DNA of 7,954 nucleotides from Prevotellaceae bacterium (GTDB lineage: Bacteria > Bacteroidota > Bacteroidia > Bacteroidales > UBA932): contig JAITHX010000250.1 in assembly GCA_031279735.1 (NCBI GenBank), positions 1 to 7,954 on the forward strand, written 5' to 3'. Under the pieces are notes generated by a model that saw nothing but the letters and a program-made list of their open reading frames with translations, made no database searches and had not been told where the DNA came from. Positions 1 through 6,778 of this stretch are shown piece after piece (within the stretch, counting starts at the first letter, position 1; every line of letters begins with the position of its first letter). The translations under genes and the position numbers were made by a program.

Positions 1-3000
1 ATGTCGCAAAATACAATCAAACAGAGAGTAAATTTTTCCTCTACGAAAAACAAACTGGCATATCCCGATTTTCTGGAAATACAGTTGAAATCGTTTCAAG
101 ACTTCTTTCAACTTGATACAACTCCGGAAAACAGGAAAAACGAAGGGCTTTTCAGCGTGTTTCAGGAAAATTTTCCTATTACCGACACCAGAAACAACTT
201 CGTACTTGAATTTATAGATTATTTCATCGATCCTCCCCGATATTCCATAGAAGAATGTCTGGAAAGGGGGTTGACGTACAGTGTTCCTCTGAAGGCTAAA
301 CTGAAACTGTACTGTACCGACCCCGAACACGAGGATTTCGATACCGTGATTCAGGACGTGTATCTCGGTACGGTGCCCTACATGACCCCCAAAGGTTCGT
401 TCGTTATCAACGGCGCGGAAAGGGTCATCGTTTCTCAGCTGCACCGCTCGCCCGGCGTCTTTTTCGGTCAAAGCATTCACGCCAATGGCACTAAACTCTA
501 TTCCGCCAGAATAATCCCCTTCAAGGGATCGTGGATAGAGTTCGCCACCGACATCAACAACGTGATGTACGCCTATATCGACCGCAAAAAGAAACTGCCG
601 GTAACGACTCTTCTACGCTCCATCGGTTACGAAAACGACAAGGATATTCTGGAAATATTCGATCTTGCCGACGAAGTGAAAATCAATGCCTCCTCGCTCA
701 AAAAAGTGGCAGGGCGACGACTTGCCGCCCGCGTCCTGAAAACATGGATCGAGGATTTCGTTGACGAAGATACAGGCGAGGTTGTTTCCATCGAACGCAA
801 CGAGGTGATAATCGACCGGGAAACCATTCTCGGCGAAGAACATGCGGAACTGATTGTGGAATCGGGAGCAAAATCGATTCTGCTTCACAAGGAAACCGCA
901 AGTCTTTCCGATTATGCCATTATCTACAACACTTTGCAGAAAGACCCCTCGAACTCGGAAAAGGAAGCGGTGGTGTATATCTACAGGCAGCTCCGCAATT
1001 CCGAACCGCCCGACGAGGCTACGGCAAGAGACGTTATCGAAAAACTTTTCTTTTCCGACAAAAGATACGACCTCGGAGAAGTGGGCCGTTTCCGCCTCAA
1101 CCGGAAACTGAAGCAAACGACTTCGCCCGACCTGAAGGTGCTGACGAGAGAGGACATCATCGCCATCATCAAGTATCTCATCCAGCTGATCAACTCCAAA
1201 ACCGACGTTGACGACATCGACCATCTCAGCAACCGTCGCGTCAGAACAGTGGGCGAACAGCTGGCGAATCAGTTCAGCGTGGGACTTGCACGCATGGCGC
1301 GCACCATACGCGAACGAATGAATGTCAGGGACAACGAGGTGTTCACGCCCATCGACCTGATAAACGCGAAAACTCTTTCGTCGGTAATCAATTCGTTTTT
1401 CGGCACCAACCAGTTGTCGCAGTTTATGGACCAGACAAACCCGCTTGCCGAAATAACCCACAAGCGCCGCCTTTCGGCTCTGGGTCCCGGCGGTCTGTCG
1501 CGCGAACGCGCAGGCTTTGAAGTCCGGGACGTGCACTACACTCACTACGGACGTCTCTGTCCCATAGAAACGCCCGAAGGTCCGAACATCGGATTGATCT
1601 CTTCGCTTTGCGTTTACGCGAAAATCAACAATCTGGGATTCATCGAAACGCCCTATCGCAAGATTAACAGCGGAAGAGTCGATCTCTCGCCCGACGGCGT
1701 AATATATATGAGCGCCGAAGACGAAGAGCATAAAACGATAGCGCAAGCCAACGCCCTTGTCGATGAAGAAGGCAACTTCGTTGCCGACAGGATCAAAGCC
1801 CGCATCGAATCCGATTATCCCCTCGCCGGCATCGACAATGTGGACATGATGGATATAGCTCCCAATCAGATTGCTTCCATTGCCGCTTCGCTTATTCCGT
1901 TTCTGGAACACGACGACGCCAACCGCGCACTGATGGGATCGAACATGATGCGGCAGGCTGTGCCTCTGGTTTCGCCCGAATCGCCGATAGTCGGCACCGG
2001 AATAGAGAGTGATGTTGTAAAGGACAGCCGCACTCAGGTGTCCGCCGAAGGCAACGGCGAAATAGTCTATGTTGACGCAAAGGAAATACATGTGCGCTAC
2101 GAAATGACCGATGCGGAAAAGCTCGTGAGCTTTAATCCCGAAATAACGGTTTACAGGTTGCCCATCTATCTGAAAACAAATCAGAACACTTGCGTGAACC
2201 TGCGCCCCATAGTCCGTAAGGGCGAAAAGGTGACTAAAGGCATGATTCTGACCGAAGGCTATTCCACCGAAAAGGGAGAACTCGCTCTGGGTCGAAATCT
2301 TAAAGTCGCCTTCATGCCATGGAAAGGCTACAATTTCGAGGACGCCATAGTGCTGTCCGAACGTCTGGTGCGCGAAGATGTCTTCACCTCCATACATATC
2401 GACGAATATATCATGGAAGTGCGCGACACCAAGCGCGGCGCGGAAGAACTCACGTCCGACATACCCAACGTGAGCGAAGACGCCACCAAAGACCTCGACA
2501 AACAGGGACTGATTCGCGTTGGCGCCATCATCAAGCCGGGCGACATTCTGATAGGCAAAATCACTCCCAAAGGGGAATCCGACCCCTCGCCGGAAGAGAA
2601 ACTGTTGCGCGCCATCTTCGGCGACAAGGCGGGCGACGTGAAGGATGCTTCTCTGAAAGCCTCTCTCTCGCTGCACGGCGTGGTAATCGACAGAAAACTT
2701 TTCTCGCGAGCGCAGAAGGACAACAAGAAAGGCTCCAAACAGTCGGAAAAGATGATGCTTGCCGAAATCGACAACGAGTTCGAAGTCAAAGAACGCAAAA
2801 TACGCGATTTGCTGCTGGAGAAACTTCTCAAGGTTATCGACGGCAAAACCTCTCAATCTGTTGCCGACTACTACGGCGCGGAAGTCATCCCGAAAGGCGA
2901 GAAGTTTTCGCTGAGAACCCTTCAGAACATCAAGTTTATCGAAGTGAATCCCAATAAGTGGACCACCGACAAGGAGAAGAATCTTCTGATAAAAAGAATG

Positions 3001-3819
3001 ATTAACAACTATATCGCCAAATACAAGGAACTCGACGCCGAAGTGAAGCGCAAAAAATACAACATCACCATAGGCGACGAACTGCCCGCAGGCATCATTC
3101 AATTGGCAAAGGTGTACATTGCCAAAAAGAGGAAAATCCGCGTGGGCGACAAAATGGCAGGACGACACGGCAATAAAGGTATCGTAGCCCGCGTGGTGCG
3201 CGACGAGGACATGCCGTTCCTCGAAGACGGCTCCATAGTGGACATAGTCCTGAACCCTCTCGGCGTACCCTCGCGAATGAACCTCGGACAGATCTACGAA
3301 ACCGTTCTGGGATGGGCGGGCAAGGAACTCGGACAAAAGTTCAGCACCCCCATTTTCGACGGCGCAAGTCTGGACGACATTACCTCATATACCGATAAGG
3401 CAAAAGTGCCGCGTTACGGCAAAACCTATCTTCGCGACGGAGGAACGGGCGAATATTTCGACCAGCCCGCCACCGTAGGCATAATCTACATGCTGAAACT
3501 CGGTCACATGGTTGACGACAAGATGCATGCGCGCTCGATAGGTCCGTATTCGCTCATCACCCAGCAGCCGCTCGGAGGTAAAGCTCAGTTCGGAGGTCAG
3601 CGTTTCGGAGAAATGGAAGTCTGGGCGCTCGAAGCGTTCGGCGCCGCCAACATCTTGCAGGAAATATTGACAATCAAATCGGACGACGTGGTAGGACGCG
3701 CAAAAGCATACGAAGCCATAGTGAAAGGCGACAATATGCCCGTTGCCGGAATACCCGAATCGCTCAACGTCTTGATTCATGAACTGCAAGGTCTCTGTTT
3801 GAACATCAAACTCGATTAG
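1..3819 (+). CDS. rpoB: DNA-directed RNA polymerase subunit beta
   Basis: Beta subunit of the core RNA polymerase; with beta' it forms the active-site cleft that transcribes all genes. The 1272 residues are full length for Bacteroidales. Seen in order: an N-terminal protrusion/lobe region beginning MSQNTIKQRVNFSSTKN; the rifampicin-pocket cluster at about 468-500 (QLSQFMD 471-477, HKRRLSALGPGG 487-498); CPIETPEGPNIGL 521-532; NFEDAI 778-783 carrying the acidic pair E780-D781; GDKMAGRHGNKG 1049-1060 with the catalytic-centre lysines K1051 and K1059; and the C-terminal clamp block GGKAQFGGQRFGEMEVWALE. D477, H487 and S492, equivalent to E. coli D516, H526 and S531, are wild type, so rifampicin sensitivity is inferred. 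The start is the first base of the window and fits the family N-terminus, but upstream signals and rplL cannot be seen. Oddly, rpoC does not follow; the next gene is thrA after a 477-bp repeat-rich gap. Confidence 0.99.
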   Translation: MSQNTIKQRVNFSSTKNKLAYPDFLEIQLKSFQDFFQLDTTPENRKNEGLFSVFQENFPITDTRNNFVLEFIDYFIDPPRYSIEECLERGLTYSVPLKAKLKLYCTDPEHEDFDTVIQDVYLGTVPYMTPKGSFVINGAERVIVSQLHRSPGVFFGQSIHANGTKLYSARIIPFKGSWIEFATDINNVMYAYIDRKKKLPVTTLLRSIGYENDKDILEIFDLADEVKINASSLKKVAGRRLAARVLKTWIEDFVDEDTGEVVSIERNEVIIDRETILGEEHAELIVESGAKSILLHKETASLSDYAIIYNTLQKDPSNSEKEAVVYIYRQLRNSEPPDEATARDVIEKLFFSDKRYDLGEVGRFRLNRKLKQTTSPDLKVLTREDIIAIIKYLIQLINSKTDVDDIDHLSNRRVRTVGEQLANQFSVGLARMARTIRERMNVRDNEVFTPIDLINAKTLSSVINSFFGTNQLSQFMDQTNPLAEITHKRRLSALGPGGLSRERAGFEVRDVHYTHYGRLCPIETPEGPNIGLISSLCVYAKINNLGFIETPYRKINSGRVDLSPDGVIYMSAEDEEHKTIAQANALVDEEGNFVADRIKARIESDYPLAGIDNVDMMDIAPNQIASIAASLIPFLEHDDANRALMGSNMMRQAVPLVSPESPIVGTGIESDVVKDSRTQVSAEGNGEIVYVDAKEIHVRYEMTDAEKLVSFNPEITVYRLPIYLKTNQNTCVNLRPIVRKGEKVTKGMILTEGYSTEKGELALGRNLKVAFMPWKGYNFEDAIVLSERLVREDVFTSIHIDEYIMEVRDTKRGAEELTSDIPNVSEDATKDLDKQGLIRVGAIIKPGDILIGKITPKGESDPSPEEKLLRAIFGDKAGDVKDASLKASLSLHGVVIDRKLFSRAQKDNKKGSKQSEKMMLAEIDNEFEVKERKIRDLLLEKLLKVIDGKTSQSVADYYGAEVIPKGEKFSLRTLQNIKFIEVNPNKWTTDKEKNLLIKRMINNYIAKYKELDAEVKRKKYNITIGDELPAGIIQLAKVYIAKKRKIRVGDKMAGRHGNKGIVARVVRDEDMPFLEDGSIVDIVLNPLGVPSRMNLGQIYETVLGWAGKELGQKFSTPIFDGASLDDITSYTDKAKVPRYGKTYLRDGGTGEYFDQPATVGIIYMLKLGHMVDDKMHARSIGPYSLITQQPLGGKAQFGGQRFGEMEVWALEAFGAANILQEILTIKSDDVVGRAKAYEAIVKGDNMPVAGIPESLNVLIHELQGLCLNIKLD

Positions 3820-3875
3820 ACAATTGTCATACGGTTGTTATACAATGGTTATGCATAAATATGCTGTAATTTAAT

Positions 3876-4000
3876 TTGTCGCTTTTTGTATGAGCTGTGA
3901 TTTTTACGATTTTCAATGATTCTGCGACAGTAAGCGTCAGATAAACATGAATCTTACTGTCGGCGGAATCATAAAGTCCCAGTTTAGACAAAAGCGACAA
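3876..4000. repeat. Nested inverted repeat (long hairpin)
   Basis: The outer arms are 3876-3889 and 3988-4000 (TTGTCGCTTTTTGT against ACAAAAGCGACAA, complementary apart from one extra T). Nested inside are arms 3916-3934 and 3953-3972, which pair over 19 base pairs with one G-U pair and one bulged G around an 18-base loop (3935-3952). No T-run follows the inner hairpin on either strand, so it does not look like an ordinary terminator. It could be a palindromic repeat element or a structured RNA in the rpoB 3' untranslated region; copy number in the genome would decide. Confidence 0.6.
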
Positions 4001-4049
4001 TCCGAAATGCGTCCGCCGACAGCGGGTGCATTTCAAATTGCCGCTTTTT
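3990..4049 (+). terminator. Probable rho-independent terminator after rpoB
   Basis: A long stem pairs 3990-4016 with 4022-4048 around a 5-base loop (CGACA). The apical 13 pairs (4004-4016 with 4022-4034) are uninterrupted apart from two G-U pairs. The lower stem has three mismatches and ends in A-T pairs, with five T residues at 4045-4049. The stem lies about 170 bases after the rpoB stop codon. Because the base has AAAA on one side and TTTT on the other, it could stop transcription from both directions. It also shares its left arm with the nested hairpin upstream, so the two structures are mutually exclusive. Confidence 0.55.
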
Positions 4050-4075
4050 GCATGAACTGTGATTTTAGGGATGTA

Positions 4076-4197
4076 TTAGAAATAACTTAGCACACAGATG
4101 ACGCGGATTTACGCGGATTTAAATCTGTGTTATCCGTGTTGTCTGTGTTATCCGTGTGCTGAAAATCCGAACTGCATCCTTTATAAGTTATTTCCAA
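4076..4197. repeat. 122-bp MITE-like element with terminal inverted repeats
   Basis: The ends are 4076-4089 and 4184-4197, complementary at 13 of 14 positions with an exact 11-bp core (GAAATAACTTA). Inside, 4089-4099 and 4150-4160 form a second inverted repeat (AGCACACAGAT against ATCCGTGTGCT, 10 of 11). The right half holds an exact 16-bp direct repeat, 4124-4139 and 4142-4157, with an 18-bp period. The left half holds two tandem copies of ACGCGGATTT at 4101-4120. From memory, intergenic strings of ATCCGCGT / ATCTGTGT modules like these recur in many environmental and gut bacterial genomes, so this is probably one copy of a dispersed family. No coding capacity is seen. Confidence 0.6.
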
Positions 4198-4262
4198 CGA
4201 CCTCCCCTAACGGCTGCGGAATTGGCGCAACCATGTATAACTGCCCTATAACAACTGTATAG

Positions 4263-4290
4263 CTATTGTGTAACTATTGTGTAACTATTG
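4263..4290 (+). repeat. 11-bp tandem repeat directly upstream of thrA
   Basis: CTATTGTGTAA occurs at 4263-4273 and again, identically, at 4274-4284. A third partial copy (CTATTG) covers 4285-4290. The array ends 6 bases before the thrA start codon. A weaker TATAAC/TATAGC periodicity of about 10-11 bases extends upstream to roughly 4236. The unit is about one helical turn, so a protein-binding array or a slippage-prone promoter/leader is possible. No Shine-Dalgarno sequence is present, and I see no convincing TAnnTTTG box here. Confidence 0.7.
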
Positions 4291-4296
4291 CATATA

Positions 4297-6735
4297 ATGA
4301 AAATATTAAAATTTGGAGGAACTTCGGTTGGTTCCGTAAACAGTATTCTGAATGTAAAGAAAATCGTGGAATCGGTAAGCGAGCCTGTGGTAGTGGTAAT
4401 ATCCGCACTTGGAGGCATCACCGACAAGCTGTTGCTCACATCGTCGCTCGCATCGAAGGGCGACGCTGCATATCGACGTGAATTTTCGGAAATCGTCGTG
4501 CGTCATCGCGATCTCGTAAACGGCGTAGTTCCGGAGGATTGTCGCGCCGAAACCCTGAAACATATAGCCGATGTTTTTGAAGAACTCGAAAATATATTTC
4601 GAGGCGTGTTCCTGATAAAAGACTTGTCGGCAAAAACTTCCGACACCATAGTGAGTTACGGCGAACGGCTCTCGTCCTGTATCCTTGCGCGGGTAATCAA
4701 GGACGCCACGCTGTATGATTCGCGCAAGTTCATCAAGACTATCAGGCATTTCAACAAACATATAGTCGATTTTGAAACCTCCGGCAGGCTGATTCGCGAA
4801 ACCTTCAAATCCATGCCCAAAGTGGCTGTGCTGCCCGGATTCATTTCTTCAAACAGGGACGACGACGAAACAACTAATCTCGGACGCGGCGGCTCCGACT
4901 ACACGGCGGCGATTCTGGCAACGGCGCTGAACGCCTCGATTATGGAAATATGGACGGATGTGGACGGATTTATGACCGCCGACCCCAAAGTCATCAGTTC
5001 GGCATACGTCATCGACCGCCTTTCGTTTACCGAAGCAATGGAGCTGTGCAACTTCGGAGCCAAAGTAATCTATCCGCCGACCATCTATCCCGTCTATCAC
5101 AAAAACATACCCATCAGGATACGAAACACTTTCAATCCCGAAGCGCCGGGCACGCATATCTCCGACGAACGAAGCTCGGGATCGAACAAGGCTCTGATCA
5201 AAGGTATTTCGTCTATCAGCGACACCTGCCTGATAACTGTGCAGGGACTGGGCATGGTGGGCGTCATCGGAGTGAACTACAGAATATTCAGAACCATGGC
5301 TAAGAACGGCATCAGCGTGTTCATGGTCTCGCAGGCAAGTTCGGAAAACAATACCACTCTCGCCGTGAAGACAGAGGACGCGGCTGCGGCTGCAAAAGCT
5401 CTGAACGAGGAGTTTGCCTCCGAACGCGCTCTGGGCGAAATAAACGACGCGAAGGTGGAACACGAACTCGCCACAGTTGCCATAGTGGGCGAAAACATGA
5501 AATACACGCCCGGAGTAGCCGGCAAACTGTTCGGAACGCTGGGACGCGCCGGCATCAGCGTTATCGCCTGCGCTCAGGGAGCTTCGGAAACCAATATCTC
5601 ATTCGTGATAAAGCGCGAACATCTGCGCAAAGCCTTAAACTCGATTCACGATTCTTTCTTCCTGTCGGAATACAAGGTGCTTAATCTCTTTATCGCGGGC
5701 GTGGGCACTGTCGGCGGAAAACTTCTGGAACAAATCCGCATCCAGCAATCGACGCTGAAGGAGCAAAACAGCCTTAATCTTCGCGTTGCGGGTATCGCCA
5801 ATTCCTCGAAACGCCTTCTCTGCCGCGAGGGACTGAATCTCGAAAACTGCATCGAGGAACTGAAAACAAACGGCACGCCCGGCAATTCCGACGATTTGCG
5901 GAAGGAAATACTGGAAATGAACATTTTCAACGCCGTTTTCGTGGACTGCACCGCAAGCGGAGAGGCTGCAGGCTTGTACGAAGAACTGCTGAGCAACAAT
6001 ATCTCCGTAGTAGCCGCCAATAAGATAGCCGCTTCCTCGTCCTACGACAACTATCTTAAATTAAAGGAAATCGCCCGCCAGCGGGACATCAAATACCTGT
6101 TTGAAACTAACGTGGGCGCCGGCTTGCCCATCATCAACACCATGAACGCGCTCATCAACAGCGGCGACCATATCATTCGTCTGGAAGCCGTACTTTCGGG
6201 CACCCTGAACTTTATTTTCAATACTCTAAGCGCCGAAATACCCCTGAGCCGAGCTATTATGATGGCGAAGGAAGCTCTCTACGCCGAACCCGACCCCCGC
6301 ATCGACCTGAGCGGCAAGGACGTTATCCGAAAACTCGTGATCCTTGCTCGCGAAGCCGGCTACAAGGTGGAACAGGAAGACGTGAAGATCAATCTCTTTA
6401 TTCCCGAAAAGTATTTTGAAGGCTCTCTCGACGATTTCTGGAAGAATATAGGCGAACTCGACGCCGAATTTGAAACCATGCGTCAGCGCGTCGCTGCCGA
6501 GAAAAAACATATTCGTCTGGTTGCCAAAATGGACAAGGGACACTGCGAAATAGGACTGCAGGAAGTGGACAGAACGCATCCGTTTTACGAACTCGAAGGC
6601 AGCAACAACATTATCATGATCTCTACCGAACGATACAAGGACTTCCCGATGATTATCAAAGGCTATGGCGCCGGCGACGATGTTACCGCCGCAGGCGTGT
6701 TTGCCGATATAATCTCGATTGCCAATATACGATAG
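4297..6735 (+). CDS. thrA: Bifunctional aspartokinase / homoserine dehydrogenase
   Basis: This enzyme catalyses two steps of the aspartate pathway in the cytoplasm: phosphorylation of aspartate, and NAD(P)H reduction of aspartate semialdehyde to homoserine, the precursor of threonine and methionine. It is a full-length fusion of 812 residues. The kinase part (about 1-290) shows KFGGTSVGS 5-13, SYGERLSS 120-127, GRGGSDYT 196-203 and WTDVDGFMTADP 219-230. Two ACT-type regulatory domains follow (about 310-385 and 391-460, with SENNT 349-353 and SETN 430-433), so feedback inhibition by threonine is likely. The dehydrogenase part has the nucleotide-binding GVGTVG 468-473, ANK ending at K576, TNVGAGLP, and catalytic-type E664, D675 and K679 in the EPDPR...D...RK block. 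The ATG at 4297 is chosen because it places the KFGGTSVGS motif at the usual distance; an in-frame TTG at 4288 would start inside the tandem repeat. No thrB or thrC follows. Confidence 0.97.
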   Translation: MKILKFGGTSVGSVNSILNVKKIVESVSEPVVVVISALGGITDKLLLTSSLASKGDAAYRREFSEIVVRHRDLVNGVVPEDCRAETLKHIADVFEELENIFRGVFLIKDLSAKTSDTIVSYGERLSSCILARVIKDATLYDSRKFIKTIRHFNKHIVDFETSGRLIRETFKSMPKVAVLPGFISSNRDDDETTNLGRGGSDYTAAILATALNASIMEIWTDVDGFMTADPKVISSAYVIDRLSFTEAMELCNFGAKVIYPPTIYPVYHKNIPIRIRNTFNPEAPGTHISDERSSGSNKALIKGISSISDTCLITVQGLGMVGVIGVNYRIFRTMAKNGISVFMVSQASSENNTTLAVKTEDAAAAAKALNEEFASERALGEINDAKVEHELATVAIVGENMKYTPGVAGKLFGTLGRAGISVIACAQGASETNISFVIKREHLRKALNSIHDSFFLSEYKVLNLFIAGVGTVGGKLLEQIRIQQSTLKEQNSLNLRVAGIANSSKRLLCREGLNLENCIEELKTNGTPGNSDDLRKEILEMNIFNAVFVDCTASGEAAGLYEELLSNNISVVAANKIAASSSYDNYLKLKEIARQRDIKYLFETNVGAGLPIINTMNALINSGDHIIRLEAVLSGTLNFIFNTLSAEIPLSRAIMMAKEALYAEPDPRIDLSGKDVIRKLVILAREAGYKVEQEDVKINLFIPEKYFEGSLDDFWKNIGELDAEFETMRQRVAAEKKHIRLVAKMDKGHCEIGLQEVDRTHPFYELEGSNNIIMISTERYKDFPMIIKGYGAGDDVTAAGVFADIISIANIR

Positions 6736-6752
6736 TTCCGCAGCGAGGATTG

Positions 6753-6760
6753 TAAGTTTG
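6753..6760 (+). promoter_or_regulatory. Candidate Bacteroidota -7 promoter box for the fic gene
   Basis: TAAGTTTG at 6753-6760 matches the Bacteroidota -7 consensus TAnnTTTG exactly, 18 bases before the fic start codon, in the only spacer between thrA and fic. I see no good TTTG -33 element at the expected upstream distance, so the promoter is either weak or activator-dependent. An internal promoter would let fic be transcribed separately from thrA; no terminator is visible between the two genes. Confidence 0.4.
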
Positions 6761-6777
6761 TGTTAACACTTAACACT
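6760..6777. promoter_or_regulatory. Candidate operator: palindrome plus direct repeat
   Basis: GTGTTAACAC at 6760-6769 is a perfect 10-bp palindrome. TTAACACT occurs twice, at 6763-6770 and 6770-6777. The sites overlap the end of the candidate -7 box and the predicted transcription start, where a bound repressor would block transcription. The encoded Fic protein has a C-terminal winged helix, so autoregulation is plausible. Simple TTAACA-type strings are common in AT-rich spacers of this phylum, so chance is a real alternative. Confidence 0.35.
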
Positions 6778-6778
6778 T

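Larger units (their letters stand above)
3876..4066 (+). repeat. 29-bp direct repeat, two copies 162 bp apart
   Basis: Copy 1 is 3876-3904 and copy 2 is 4038-4066. They share 26 of 29 positions, and all three differences are transitions. The common core is CGCTTTTTG followed by TATGAGCTGTGATTTT in copy 1 and CATGAACTGTGATTTT in copy 2. The reverse complement of the first 14 bases lies between them at 3988-4000, so that middle arm can pair with either copy. The pattern suggests a repeated palindromic module that was duplicated here. Confidence 0.65.
3820..4269. repeat. Intergenic block bracketed by 37-bp imperfect inverted repeat
   Basis: The gap between rpoB and thrA holds no credible gene. 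It is bracketed by an imperfect inverted repeat. The left arm is 3820-3856, starting at the base after the rpoB stop codon. The right arm is 4233-4269, ending 27 bases before the thrA start codon. Ungapped comparison of the left arm with the reverse complement of the right arm gives about 27 matches in 37, including an exact 9-mer (GTTGTTATA). Everything else described in the gap lies between the arms. This could be the footprint of a non-autonomous mobile element or of repeated insertion and decay; no transposase or target-site duplication is visible. AT-rich sequence raises the chance of spurious similarity, so the mobile-element reading is only inference. Confidence 0.5.

Noticed and set aside
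1381..1500. Possible rifampicin-resistance change in rpoB
   Set aside because: The positions equivalent to E. coli D516, H526 and S531 are D477, H487 and S492, all wild type.
2319..2957. A 212-codon + strand frame inside rpoB
   Set aside because: It is an out-of-frame shadow of the beta subunit coding sequence, Arg/His/Gln-rich with no family features.
613..3336. A 907-codon open frame on the - strand, antisense to rpoB
   Set aside because: It lies wholly inside a certain rpoB. The codon choice of rpoB leaves few stop codons on the opposite strand, and the antisense translation has no recognisable domain.
3827..4036. A 69-codon - strand frame in the rpoB-thrA gap
   Set aside because: It runs through the arms of the nested hairpin and terminator, and its peptide reflects repeat sequence with no domain. 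The structure explains the region better than a gene.
4089..4160. CRISPR-like array in the gap
   Set aside because: The repeats are 8-16 bp modules with almost no spacers and in mixed orientation, and no cas gene is present.
4288..4296. TTG at 4288 as the thrA start
   Set aside because: It would add three residues translated from the tandem repeat. The ATG at 4297 gives the normal N-terminus with the KFGGTSVGS motif at residue 5.
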